From Toxonevra muliebris (lineage: Eukaryota; Arthropoda; Insecta; Diptera; Pallopteridae), in the NCBI GenBank assembly GCA_963691655.1, contig OY829326.1, forward strand, positions 115,479,388 to 115,543,387: a stretch of 64,000 nucleotides of DNA. Direction: 5' to 3'. Shown here piece by piece: positions 11,078 to 22,417 of the stretch. Position 1 is the stretch's first letter. Every line of letters starts with the position of its first letter. A model generated the notes under the pieces. It saw only the letters and a list, made by a program, of their open reading frames with translations, searched no databases and was not told the DNA's origin. A program made the translations under genes and the position numbers.

Positions 11078-13136
11078 CACAGTGGAGCGATTCATACAAG
11101 CTAGACGTGATAAATTTTTTTTATTGATGCAAATTATTGTTTTAGTCCTATCTGATTAACCGTGCCCATTTTGCGCATATTGCGTAAGTTATTGGTATAC
11201 AGTGATGGACAAAAGTGCTTTTGCCATTTCGAGAAATCAAAAAGCAATAGCGCAAAAAGTTTTTCCTCATATAAGTAGATAGAAAAGGGTAAAACAATTT
11301 TTGAAATCAGATTATATTTGATGGACCCGCATGGGTCTCAAAAATCAAAATTGTCAAAATTTGACAATAACTAGTTTTTTTGATCAATTTTTTATCCAAA
11401 GTTGTTTCTGTGAACATTTTTTATTACTCCTAATAAAAGAGAAAAAATACAAGAATAATATTTTTAATTCGTTAAAGTTCAATGGTCCCGCAAGAGAATC
11501 AAAGTTATAGATTTCAAAAATTATGGGCGAAAATTTCGGATTTTTCAAAACACATGCCAGTACCTGACTTAAGAAACTGTTCTACTCTTGTGTGCATCTA
11601 TATAAAAAAGTAGACAGACAACTTAAGCGTCCTGCATAGAGTAGGGTTACCAACTACATTTGAAAAAACATTTAATGTTGTATACACTGTGCAATAATTT
11701 CCGGGTCATTGTTTGGGCAGTGAGAAATTCCAGTTTAGGATGAAAGTACTCAGCTAGTAGAGTAAAATCTCCAAAGGGTTTGACGTTTCTATATCGCTGG
11801 TTTTTTTTACGGCCTTATGAAGTTTTTCCTTTTCAGTAGATTTTAATGATTTTGAATTATTCGGTTTTACGCCCAACATTGGTAAACTAATGAAAATTTG
11901 TTGTTTTATTACAAAATTGTAGCCAAGGCATAGATGAAAAACTTTTGTCAAGGCATCAAAGCCAATAAATCATGTTTGAGTTCTCTTATCAAATCGAATG
12001 CTAAAAAAAGTACAATTTTTTCACATCTTTCAAAATTGCTGTTTGTAGACGTAATTAACTGAAAATTTCTGGCCATAAATAACTAAAAAATAAATTCTAT
12101 GAAAATTAAGACAATTTTAGAGCAGTTAAACATTCAGTTTCACATTATTCTGGGAAATGTGTACCTCGTAGGTTGTTTCAATGTTCTAGAACCATTCATA
12201 ATTTTTAAAAAGAAACATTTTCTCCAAAAACAGTATAATAGTTTTCTCAACGGTTTTTTTATCGGTCGAAAAAAGGGGCTTAAAAACCCATTTTGAAGAG
12301 GAAGGGTAGTAGATGGAGGAAAAGTGTGTATCTAAAAATTGTTTATATTGTTATGCTTAACAATTTTGCTTCAGACACTAAATTCATTTCTGTTGAAATA
12401 AATAAAATTTCTTAATAGCCTTTGAAGACCCCATTTTTCCGACTTCAGGTTCATATTATATAACTAGATGTGATGGCGAAAAACTGAGTATGCAGTCGTT
12501 ATCATCGACTAAAAATTACTATATTGAAAAATATCGCGCATACAATTTGTGTTGCAGTGTGTTATCAGTGTAAGTTGTAATATTTTGGTACATAGTTTTT
12601 TCGGAAAAATGGAAAAAAAGTGCCGTGCAAATTTGTGCGAAGCCAAACCTCTTCGGATTATGAAATGAGAAATTACACCTATTTAAAAAATATTAATTTC
12701 ATGACGTTAGATATTCTAAAATATTTACAGTACATTAATTTTGTAAGTAATACTTAAAAAACCGTAATTAAAAATATAAAAATATATTATAAAAATATAA
12801 TATAAAAAAATTTATTACAACAACATTTTAAAAGATACTTTAATAATTTTTATTTTATTTTGAAGTACAAAGCTGGACAAAATTTTGACATTTTATTCAG
12901 GACTCTAAGTAACTCAGAACTAAAATATTCCATTTTTTTTTCAAATTGCATGGTTTGAAAGTGCATATTGGTTTCAATATGAATAATCACATACACGCAC
13001 TTTAACTTGTAATCAGATAATGTAAATACCGATTAGGTCACTAAAAAATAACTTTTTTAAGGTCAGTGGGAATCTGTTAATGCTTAATAATAAAATTAAA
13101 TTTATCACGTCTAAATCGATCAAACGCACCACTGTG
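11078..13136. mobile_element. Transib-like element, 2059 bp, CGTCG duplication
   Basis: The left terminus is CACAGTGGAGCGATTCATAC and, after a few bases, TAGACGTGATAAATTT. The right terminus read inward is CACAGTGGTGCGTTTGATCG, then also TAGACGTGATAAATTT. The flanks are CGTCG on both sides (11073-11077 and 13137-13141). A CACA-starting TIR with a 5-bp CG.CG duplication is the signature of Transib, from established knowledge. No transposase frame was recognised inside, so the copy is either non-autonomous or decayed. It contains the CAC-type element ending at 12561 and a possible Tc1-like solo end near 11202 (CAGTGATGGACAAAAG). Confidence 0.75.
12150..12561. mobile_element. CAC-type TIR element, second copy
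   Basis: Aligns with 9830-10243: shared runs include CATAATTTT, TTTTCTCCAAA, ACAGTATAATAGTTTTCT, AGATGGAGGAAAAGTGTGTA, TTTGCTTCAGACA and CCATTTTTCCGA. The right end reads GCAGTGTG followed by TTA (12562-12564), so the inward terminus is CACACTGCAACACAAA. The left end could not be fixed; similarity fades near 12150, and this copy may reach further left. It is nested in the Transib-like element. Confidence 0.6.
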
Positions 13137-13141
13137 CGTCG

Positions 13142-14877
13142 TCTTCGTCTCCGACGCCATTAACATAATCACAATATGGCAATCGATCGTTCCACCATCA
13201 CCACAACGAAGACGACGATTCAATCTCAATCTAATTTTAAACTCAATTCCAAAGTGTTTCATGTTGTTACATTACGTCTACGTCATGATTGTCCAGCTCG
13301 CATATAACAATCAACAACAATCGGTCGCATATCGGTCAACCTTTTGTCTGTCTGTCTCTCTCGCAGTCTGTGCATCATCTACTATATAAATATGTATACG
13401 CTGTAGCAGCAGCAACTTCACATGAATGCGACGCTCGCTGACGTTGTTGTTCATTATTGGATTTTTGCTGGATCATCATGGACATTGATCGTCGTGTCTC
13501 GTAAACATAATACAAAAAATTCGAAAAAAACTGAAAAAAAAAACTAAACGGATTTAAGCAAAATTTAAAATAAAATTATATAAAAAACGAAACAAAAAAA
13601 AAAAAAGAATACCGCCTTTAGTTGCAACATATTCACACCACCAGCGTCTTCTACTCCTTCATATACTAAGCCAACAGCTGCTTCTACTGTTGCTGTCTGT
13701 TGCCGTCATCGCCGCCCCAACACTATTACCCCGAAAGTGCTGCACTGGTCAGCACAAGCTGCATTATGAATTTTTTCTTCATATCGGCATCTTTATCGGC
13801 TCTCTTACCCTGGGATATTTTAATACCTTATCGTTTGCTTTTTTCGCTCATACTTTTTAGTTAATCTCACCAGGTTTTCATCTACAATGCAATGGTAACT
13901 ATCTGCCTCCTGCATTTGGATTTTAAGCTGGAAAATTCAATATCTTGCTTGCATTTTGACACTTTTGACAAATTGCTTTAATATCTCTGCGTTTTGTGCT
14001 GGAAATCGAAGTGAGATAGCAAGAGCTTGAACTCAATATCGCCATATTGTTCACCATCAGTTAAAATAGCATCAGCGTGCAATTATGACCAACACGTTAC
14101 ATTTAACTCACCTTGCACAATGTGGCATAGTTTCCTCACATCGATTTTATTTCCTTGCGCCGTAAGGTGTGAGGGACTTGTATTTTGGCTATAAAATATT
14201 TACACAACCTTTTTTTTCTGTAAATAGATTTAAATTTAAAGATATGCAGTGTTGGTCGTTGAAGGAAGTTCAAAATATTGGGCATTTAAAGCAAAAATTA
14301 AAGTGGTTAAGTAAAATTAATAATTATATTGATTACTTTTTTTGATAGAAGTTTGTTTGGGGGGAGTAAAATTTTTTCCGATTCGGTATTAGAGATTAGT
14401 TAATTGAAAGATTCTCTAATTTTTAGTAGGACAGGGTTTTGTTCAAAGAAGTGATTCGCATTAACCATTTCTACAATTAATATGGATTTTGCATTATTTT
14501 AGTACTGAATTTTCTAGTCTTAACATTTTTGGTCATTTCATTAAATTTTTGTCTACTTTAAATTCGTTTGATGAAAATCTAAAATTGAATAAATGTTAAG
14601 AATAGTAGAGCATTCCTAATTGTAAAAAACATGTGCAATTTTTTCGATTAAACTGAAAGAACTTTCAGTTTATAGTTAACATTTTAAAGGAAGGAAAGAA
14701 ACAGACTTAATCCAATAAGTTTATAAAATGAGCTTATAATCAAAAATAAAAATGTATATATATCTGGAAAATGAACTGATTTTTGTATTTAATTCAAGTC
14801 TAATGTACTGATTTCTTAGATACAAAATCTGGCTACCCTATGCCTAGCATACTTTTCAGCGCACCATCTGATACAGG
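13142..14877. other. unique block with promoter candidate, then AT-rich DNA
   Basis: 13142-13760 looks like unique fly DNA with GACGACG, CAAC and GTCTGTCTGTCTCTCTC runs and holds the TATA candidate at 13383. From 13760 to 14877 nothing gene-like was found. The frames are short and the composition becomes steadily more AT-rich. Confidence 0.4.
13383..13547 (+). promoter_or_regulatory. candidate TATA promoter with a 41-codon small ORF
   Basis: TATATAAATA at 13383-13392 is a good TATA box. About 30 bases on, near 13415, the sequence ACTTCACATG could serve as an initiator. The first ATG, at 13422, opens a 41-codon frame (starting MNATLADVVVHYW) that stops at 13545-13547. It could be a small upstream ORF in a 5' UTR. 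The following 200 bases are rich in CTGCTTCTACTGTTGCTG, as in many fly 5' UTRs. There is no downstream coding exon in view, and TATA-like strings are common in AT-rich DNA, so this stays tentative. Confidence 0.25.
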
Positions 14878-14992
14878 TACAGTAGTTTTCCGATATAACG
14901 AACGAACACAATTATCGATTTTTTCGCTAAACCGAGTACTAAAATCAAATAGCCTATTTTTTTAATTAAAGTGACTGAAATGACCAGAAATA

Positions 14993-15708
14993 AAGGGTTT
15001 TCCATTAGAGACATAACAATTTCACTTCTTTATATGAACGCACCTTTAAACTTTTTTAATGAACTCTCAATGTCAAAAGGTTAGTTAAAGTCAACATTTT
15101 CATCATGGTTAAGTTCACGAACCAGCAACGTTTGGAAATTATTATTACTCTAATTTTCGGTCGTAATACCGTCATATTACCGTCAATGGAGAGCGCTATC
15201 GTATTATGTTGAAAGATTATTTGTGGCCAGAATTGGATGAACTTGACATCAACGATATGTGGTTTCAGCAAGACGGTACCACTAGCCACACAGCATGTGT
15301 CACAATCGATTTATTGAAAGGCAAATTCGGTGAACGCGTTATCTCGAGAAATGGTCCGGTGGAATGGCCGGCTCGTTCATGCGATCTAACGCCATTGGAT
15401 TTCTTTTTATGAGGCTATATCAAGTCACTGGTCTATGACAAGAAGCCAGCAACTTTAAACGAGCTCAAAGACAATATCAAACGCGAAATTGCCAACGTTC
15501 CGGTCGAAGTGTGTGCGAGAATGGTGGGAAATTGGGTCCAAAAAATCGATCGCTGTAAACGGGCTCGTGGTGGTCATATGACCGAAATCGTATTATTCAT
15601 AAAATGTAATGCTTGCACTACACCCACAATAAATTTGAACTCAATATCTCAAAAAATTCTGTGTTTTATTAATAGATAAAATTGTTATGTCCTTAATGGA
15701 AAACCCTA
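14993..15708 (+). mobile_element. internally deleted DD41D (rosa-like) mariner, 716 bp
   Basis: The left terminus is AAGGGTTTTCCATTAGAGAC; the right terminus read inward is TAGGGTTTTCCATTAAGGAC; both continue with ATAACAATTT. TA flanks both sides (14991-14992 and 15709-15710). It carries the transposase remnant at 15105-15604. At 716 bp it is about half the length of a full mariner, because the middle of the transposase is gone. Confidence 0.85.
15105..15604 (+). pseudogene. DD41D mariner transposase, deleted and interrupted
   Basis: The start reads MVKFTNQQRLEII, a typical N-terminus. Then the sequence jumps to VNGERYRIMLKDYLWPEL, the block before the second catalytic Asp, so the HTH region and first Asp are deleted. 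WFQQDGTTSHTA holds the second Asp and PARSCDLTPLDFFL the third. There are 41 residues between them, hence DD41D, the spacing of rosa-type elements first described in medfly relatives. A TGA at 15410-15412 replaces the Trp that normally follows FFL. The frame then continues GYIKSLVYDKKPATLNELKD to CKRARGGHMTEI. Inactive copy. Confidence 0.85.
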
Positions 15709-16113
15709 TAGTATTTTCAAAAATTATTTTATTGAAATAATCATTTAAAGTGATAGAAACATAAAAAAGAAAAAAAAGGTACATTGTAAATTCATTTTTT
15801 AACCCTTCGGCGGGCGCGCTCTGAAAAGTTGCACGAGAGGGTGCGCAGCGGCAATTTAGCCGCAAGGCAAATTTCATAGTATTTACTGCAATTTTTCTTA
15901 TATATATCAAAAAAATCATTGAAACAAAAAAAATAATTCATTGCTTTCTAGTGATATTTAAATATATTTTAAGCATTTATTTTAAAATGTTAATTCGTCA
16001 TCGTTTTAACTTTGAAAAAATTTCATCAAGTTACACTTGAATTTTTTTGTTCCAAGCGAGATACCAATTTTCAAACACAAATAGCAGCTAAACGATGTAA
16101 TGCAGAAACCAAC

Positions 16114-17085
16114 GGAAAAAAAGTCAAAATAAAATCTATTTAACGATATTTTTTACTTCCATCGGTTTTTTTTTCTAAAAAGTCAAATATTATAATTATA
16201 TAATAGTATAAATAAATTTGAAATCTTAGTTACACTATGCGATCAAATCCGATTTGTTTTCTTCGACATGAGGTTTGACTACGGATTCAAAAAGAGAAGG
16301 TGATACTGAGCACTCCTGCATTCATAGTTTTTCTGGGTCAGTAACTGTTTTTTATTTAAGGTTTCGTCCTGAATCAGTTTGAAAAGTTTAAAAATTAATA
16401 AAAATACAAAAAATTATCGGATCCTTGTAAAATAAGACTTGCTTGAACCCCATTTTTTTCCTAAAACGTTACGAGATGGGAAGTTTTTGACCTCAGATTC
16501 GTGCTCAATGTGAAAAATTCTTTCGCAAAAACTACATCTTATTAGCAAAACCCATCTTAAAATTAATGTTTTAACGCATTATTGCTCAGAGCACCACGAC
16601 TAGAAAAATCTCTTTCAATGCTGTTACTTCACGAATTTAGGGAATATAAGCCAACCGCATCCGGGTTCCTTATCATTGATAATGGCTCAAATTCCCAATG
16701 ATGATCATTTGAAAAAAATGAGCCTCTACTATTTTTGGTAATTTTTTTGAGGTTGGGTAGATCATCAGTAGTGGGAAGTCAATGAGTTAATGAAATTATG
16801 TCCCTCACGATAAAAAAAAAATGCACTAGAATGCACATTGAATATTTATTTGAAAAAATTTAATTTGATTATTTTGGGAATTTTTTGTCATTTTTGGCCA
16901 TTTTTTTTAGGTTAAGATTAAAAAAAATCGGGAAATTTTTTCAAAAATTTTAATTTTATAGGGTCCATCAAATGTATCATCGTTTTAATTTATTGTATTT
17001 AAAAATCAGTTTGATAAAAGTTATTTATGAATATTTTCTTCGAATGAAAACCGCCCCCCGAAAAAAACTTCTGGCTACGGCCCTG
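16114..17085. repeat. dispersed repeat, copy A (972 bp)
   Basis: Direct relative of 50034-50830. Shared runs include AAGTCAAAATAAAATCTATT, TTTTACTTCCATCGGTTT, TTAGTTACACTATGCGA, ATTATTGCTCAGAGCACC, CATTTGAAAAAAAATGAGCC and TCTTCGAATGAAAACC. Both copies end in TTCTGGCTACGGCCCTG. Read inward that end is CAGGGCCGTAGCCAGAA, which looks like a DNA transposon terminus, but no inverted partner was found at the other end. Copy A has about 170 extra AT-rich bases near 16820-17020. Non-coding; class not assigned. Confidence 0.75.
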
Positions 17086-17198
17086 GTGGCAGCGGTGGGG
17101 TACAATGATTTGTATATAAAAAACACAAATTAAACAATTTGCGGCTAATTTGCTGCGGCGCGCCCTACGATTTTGTTTGTTGTTCGTTAAACTGAGTA

Positions 17199-17510
17199 CA
17201 GAGCTGGGCGTGTAGAAGTACGATTACTTTTTGAGTACAAGTACATGAAGGAATCGTACTAAAAATTTTTTTGAGAACGATTACAGTAATCGTATACGAA
17301 ATTTTTTGAGTACGATTACAGTACTCGTTTTGGTTTGATTACAAAATAATTTGTATTTAATATTTCTTCATTCGAAATTTGTTCATAAAATGTTTGAAAA
17401 TATAAATAAACGATTACAGTAATCGTACCCAAAAATTTTTGAGTACGATTACAAGTAATGGTACTTCATGTGTAATAGATTACAAAAATAATCGAAACCG
17501 CGCAGCTCTG
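17199..17510. mobile_element. 312-bp hAT MITE with 8-bp duplication
   Basis: ACTGAGTA flanks both sides exactly (17191-17198 and 17511-17518). The left terminus is CAGAGCTGGGCGTG; the right read inward is CAGAGCTGCGCGGTT. The 8-bp duplication and CAG.G start are those of hAT elements. Inside, near both ends, are repeated palindromic CGATTACAGTAATCG units (about 17278, 17313, 17410 and 17445), arranged like subterminal binding sites for a transposase. There is no coding sequence. Confidence 0.9.
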
Positions 17511-18038
17511 ACTGAGTACAGCAAAATTTCTTTTGCTCGTTATTTAAGATACTCAATATAAACAATTTGCTTGTTTGGTATTTGCGATTTTCATAGAAAC
17601 GAATGTTGGTTTACATGTTAACATTCAATTTCATTGACATGTAAATAAACGTTAAGGAATAAAGAAAAAAAAAATGTTCGTTAAATCAGAAAACTACTGT
17701 ATTGCTTTCTCGAATTTTCAGCGCTAATAATTTTTCAACTAAATTTTTATTAAGAGAATCGAATTTTATCAGAATTGCTAGAAATAATTATTGATAGAAC
17801 AGATATCTTACATTAACCCAGAATAAAGTCAATAGAATTAAATATGTATACGCTCAGCATTTCCCCGCGGGCAGTATTTTGGAAATGACTGATCTAGAAT
17901 GAGTCGTAGAATAGTGAAGGGAATCAATAACATTAAGAATTTTTTTAAGAACTATATTTGTGATGGAACTACTTGTAAGGAAGTTATTTACTTCTGGATA
18001 TTATCTGACTGAAAAACTAAATACGAACGTGTGGGCAC

Positions 18039-18841
18039 CAGTGAGTAGGAACAATGGTACCTTTTTCCGACTTTTTCGAACTACCAGGTACATTAGGTAC
18101 AATTAGCATATTTTAGGTACAATTTGTCATTGGTCAAAATAAATTTAACACTTCATTACAAAGAAAAAAAAAAAATGTTTGCAATAATTATCTACTTAAA
18201 TTTAACTTGCCTGTACTGTTCTGCTTAACTTTAGCTATTTATAAAGGGAAAAATATTGTAAAAATTTTCCAAATCGAAAAAAAGTTTTTTGGCAAAAAAA
18301 ATCAAAGATTTTTGAAATTTAGCAAAAATTTTATGAAATGAAACCTTCTTATGACTTTGAGCCTACTAATAAACATTATCCGATTTCAAAAATTATTAAT
18401 TATTTGCATTATGTACGTTTCCTTTTAATAACAAAGCTCTAAGCTTTGAAACAAATCTTGGCTACAAATTTTTGAAAAATCGAAAATTATGATAAAAATT
18501 CCTGAACTTTCATGACCAATATTATCAGATTTCAAAGTTTGTTTCGCCTTGATTAGATGACTAAAAACTTTTCTCCTCTCTAGTTTTCGATTTATCGTGC
18601 CCTAAAATGTTATTTTTTATGATGAATTTGTTTAACTCCCTGTATATGTTCTGCAATAATTTAACCTAATTTGTATATAGCGAATAACGTTTTCATGTTT
18701 TATTTACTTTTTTAATTGTTAACTTTTAAATGAAATTTAAATTTTTTACAAAAGCGATGAACCAATATTTTAGGTCCATTCATGCTCATTTATGTACAAC
18801 TTTTTTGGTGCATTAGGTACAATTTGTAAATTTCATCACTG
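18039..18841. mobile_element. 803-bp non-autonomous hAT element
   Basis: GTGGGCAC flanks both sides exactly (18031-18038 and 18842-18849). The left terminus is CAGTGAGTAGGAACAATG; the right read inward is CAGTGATGAAATTTACAAAT. Subterminal copies of TTAGGTACAATT occur at about 18092, 18113 and 18813, and AGGTACATTAGGTACAATT overlaps the first. The interior is AT-rich without a transposase frame. The exact duplication suggests a fairly recent insertion. Confidence 0.9.
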
Positions 18842-18849
18842 GTGGGCAC

Positions 18850-21228
18850 CCAATTCTGAACAGAGTGTATATTTCAGTGGTAGAATGTCGGACGCGGCAA
18901 ATAACATCCAGCAAATTGGGTGTCTAAGTACGAAATTATTTAACTAATGTTAGCCGATTCGACTAACATCGTTTATATTTTGTAGCACAGTCCTTGTAAA
19001 AGTATTTATAAAAAAAAAATATTAACAAAACGGTTAAACTTTTGTTTTATTTTTACTTAAAACATTTTATTTCACATTTAAAAATGACTTACGTTTATTT
19101 TGGAGCCAATAGCTTGAAACCAATCCAAGTGAATCGAGATTACATTTTATATTTTGGCGTAAACTAATTGATTAAGGATTTATTACCACACATCGCCATT
19201 TAAAAATAACTAAATCTTTTCGAGTTTATGCCTCCTACTGTCTTTCGCAAAGAAAGGCTTACAGCTTCCTCGTTTTCATTCATCTTCATTCTATAAGCTA
19301 CCATTATCGACAGATTAGAGGACTTTCCACATTTGATTCTCGTATCGTTTTATCGTGTTTGAATCAGCTGACATTTAAGCACATTGAATTTTTGAAAGGC
19401 AATAGTTGCCCAAAAATATTTATATATCTACACATTTTATTATGTTATTAAATACTGAAGAAAATTTTCTCTATTTTCTCTTTAGTTCTTTCTAGTTGAC
19501 CCCAACTGTTAATATTAAGATTGCTTTCTAATTTTTGCTATTGCTTTTCCTTTTTGGAAAAGATTAAAATCTTCTCAACTCTAAAATTTACAAACCGCTT
19601 TTCTTCTACTTCGTTGTTGTTGTTGTTGGTGTCAGCCAGCGATCCAGCCACTTTTATTAACTTAACGCTTGATGTGCAAGCGCATATAATTAAGACACTT
19701 TTACGCATGCGCACCTGTTTGTTGTTGCTGCCGTCAAAAACTGAAATAAGAAAAAAACAAACAAAAAAAAAACCAAGTAAAGAAAGCAAAAAAAATGAGA
19801 AGAGAAAAACCAACAACACACGAGCGCATGTTAATAAAATTGTCGCAATATTTCATATGCTAATTATACTAGAGTCAACAACAAACAGCAGCAGCAACAA
19901 AAAAAAAAAAAAAAGCGTAAAGCGACAAGGGGAAAAAATGTCCCATCGGCGCAAAAAGTGACAACATCTAGACGCGTTTTTCTTTTTGCTGGTTGCAACT
20001 CAAGCGTACCGAGCCTGAGCGAACAACGTAGAAGTGTGGAAAAAAAAGTTAATAGAATGCGTTTGTGTCTCTCCCTTCTCTCGCCCAGGGATGACATACT
20101 TGCATGACGTATTAATGATGCAGTAGTTGCTTGGTTGCAGCAGCATATCATAACGAAGCAGAAAATTTATGACAAACGTTGTATTTATTATGCCACATAT
20201 ATGTACATGTTGTTTGTAAGTAGACACCATAGCGTTGTTGCACGTTGTTGTTGTTTTTGTTGTCGTCGCAATCAACTGCGACTTTTAACTTTTTATCTCT
20301 CATTTTTTTCTTTTGGTTTTGTGGAAAGACAAAAATTGAAGATTTTTTTCCGCTCATTACTTTTCATTTAATACTTACCTACTAACAATTCATTTTTTTT
20401 TTTTTTCATTTACTTTGAAGTGGCAGCAGCGCTCATTGCTGCAGAACTAATTGCTGTATAGTATACAACTTATTTTGTGGCTGTGAACGGCAACGGCAAC
20501 GCCAACAACAACATTGAAGGCTTTTCTGAGTTTGTGATAGTGTCGTTTTGCTTCAATTGGCAACTGGTGCTACCACATAGAAAGGTGGGCTAACAACAAC
20601 AACAACAATGACGAGTGTGTCGCAATCACAAAGTATTTGTTGTAGCTTCTTGATTTTTAATGTGTTGGTTTTAAAAAATATAAACCTTAATTATGTTGTA
20701 GTGAAGTGTAAGTAGACGGTGACATAAGTTGTACACACTTATTACCCTTAAAGCTTTCTTTGATTTATTTTTGAGATTATGCATCGACCTGATGAAACTG
20801 TTTGACGAAAGAATCAAATACTATTATTTAATTTTTTGAGAAACTATTGTAAAATAAACAGAAAATATCTGCACCTGATATTTTAAACTCTTTTAAAAAA
20901 TACCGCGGGGATGGAATGAGACGAAAAGAGAACAGATCGCAATAGTTGCGTCAACGTTCGATTCCAATACTCAAATCCATGCCCCTTATAGAATCCTTTG
21001 AGGAGGAGGAGATAGCGCAGAACCGAATCCGGACTCGTATTCTCAGATCCACATTTCTTCTTATAATTTTTAATCAAAATTGACATTTTGCACCTCAGAA
21101 GGTCTGAATTTTCATGGGTCACCGGTGACCATGTGACTCACAATAGAATTTTTCTACGAATTTTTTCTGTACATTTTTATTAGATATTTTTTAAAGATGA
21201 ACAAAGCTACTTAGTATTAATTTCTCAC
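18850..21228. other. gene-free block, microsatellite-rich in its middle
   Basis: AT-rich to about 19600. From there to 20650 it carries GTT (19613-19629), AGCAGCAACAA, GTTGTTGTTTTTGTTGTCG and CAACAACAACAACAA runs mixed with unique sequence, then AT-rich DNA again. Several open frames overlap here on both strands (19521-20371). They are low-complexity, mutually antisense, lack good starts and are not believed. This is the kind of sequence seen in fly introns and regulatory DNA. Confidence 0.4.
19613..19629. repeat. GTT trinucleotide run
   Basis: Five to six GTT units followed by GGTGTCAGCC; one of several CAA/GTT runs in this block. Confidence 0.7.
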
Positions 21229-21232
21229 TTAA

Positions 21233-21712
21233 CCCTTTTCTGACCATAAGGAAACTAGAAAATATAGAGCCAAACCAAGTCAAGATTCGCATTCAATGAC
21301 TCCATTTCATTATAAAAAAGTTCTTAAAAAGTTCACATTGAAGATCTTAGGGTCACGGATGACCCATAGCAAACCTTGTATTTCCAAAAAAGTAAATACA
21401 AATTTCAAAATATTGGAAATGATGTTTGAATAAACAGTTTTTCCCACATCATACATAAAATTTGGAGTATTTGGACAAATTTTGTAAAAATTGTGAGCGA
21501 TTGAAAAAAGATAGAATTTTTTTTTTTTTAATTTAGGCCACTCTGGTGCCATTAATTAGGTAACAATTCAAAACTAAGTTTAATAATAACAAAAACGCAA
21601 AAAATTATCTTTTTACCAAAAAAAAAAAAAATTATTGAAATCGGTGGAATAGTTTTTGAATAAACTGAAAAAATGTATTCTGGGCCGCAGGTGGCCAATG
21701 GTCCTGAAAGGT
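21233..21712. mobile_element. TTAA-flanked element, 480 bp
   Basis: TTAA at 21229-21232 is followed by CCCTTTTCTGACCATAAGG. At the right, read inward from TTAA (21713-21716), the sequence is ACCTTTCAGGACCATTGG. The inverted match is imperfect (CC.TTTC.GACCAT). A piggyBac-like MITE is the simplest reading. The interior is AT-rich; small open frames in it are not credible genes. Confidence 0.5.
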
Positions 21713-21834
21713 TTAACCGCTTGTTTTTTAATCCAACATTTTCATAAATTCCTAGCATTTTTTATAAAAAAGAATCATTACGCATTTTAAATGGATAATG
21801 ATAACAGAGGCCAGCGAAATTAAACTTTTTTTAA

Positions 21835-22413
21835 GGGGGTAGTACGGTCTAAAATTCCCGAAAAAACGATTTTTTTGAGATATTTTTGGAAAACGTAAAA
21901 AACATAAAATTGTCTGTTAAGCTAATCAGAAATACTTTTAATTTTTTTTTCTGGTGTCCGTGGCGTTGAATTTGAATCCTCCATTGAGTAGTTCTTCTAC
22001 GGCGGACACGATTGCTGATTATAGAATGATCCAAAAGGTTTTTGATATGTATTACTGTCGCTGGCAATGAACCTAAACTAAATTTGTTTTCTTAAAAAAT
22101 TGGTTAAATGGCTCATTCTGGATCAATGAAATCCGACCATTACTGAATTTCAGAACAGTTTTCGGGGTTTCTAAAATAAAGAATTGAGCGATTGTACAGC
22201 GTATCATTATCTATGAATATCTGGTTGAAATTAAAAGTCGAATAGTTCATATTTTGTCGTGCCCGTCAATCACCGAAAGTGGAAATCGAAAGAAATGCGA
22301 TTAAAGTTAGAAGTACAAGTTTTTATATAAAATCCTGTGGATGCCTCGAATGCTTCTTCGGGAGCTGCTTTTTTATTTTTTCCATTTCGAAATTTCTTTA
22401 CGGTACTTCTCCC
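21835..22413. mobile_element. TTAA-flanked element, 579 bp
   Basis: The left end after TTAA (21831-21834) is GGGGGTAGTACGGTCTAAA. The right end read inward after TTAA (22414-22417) is GGGAGAAGTACCGTAAAGAAA. The inverted match is AGTAC.GT plus flanking purines, modest but placed exactly at both TTAA sites. Probably piggyBac-like and non-autonomous. Confidence 0.5.
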
Positions 22414-22417
22414 TTAA

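Larger units (their letters stand above)
14880..17699. mobile_element. outer pogo/Tc1-like TIR element holding nested insertions
   Basis: The left end after TA (14878-14879) is CAGTAGTTTTCCGATATAAC followed by GAACGAACA. The right end, read inward after TA (17700-17701), is CAGTAGTTTTCTGATTTAAC followed by GAACA. The TA duplication and CAGT start fit the Tc1/mariner/pogo superfamily. The AACGAAC motif is reminiscent of pogo/Tigger termini (inference). Three other elements sit inside: 14993-15708, 16114-17085 and 17199-17510. The remaining host element is short and non-coding, so it was probably a MITE before the insertions. Confidence 0.7.

Noticed and set aside
15799..15860. TTAA then CCCTTCGGCGGGCGCGCTC, like a piggyBac-type end
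   Set aside because: No inverted partner with TTAA was found nearby, so at most a solo end.
19521..20371. Overlapping open frames on both strands (up to 146 codons)
   Set aside because: They are mutually antisense, begin with non-ATG codons in part, and translate microsatellites and A-rich runs into Lys, Cys or Leu stretches.
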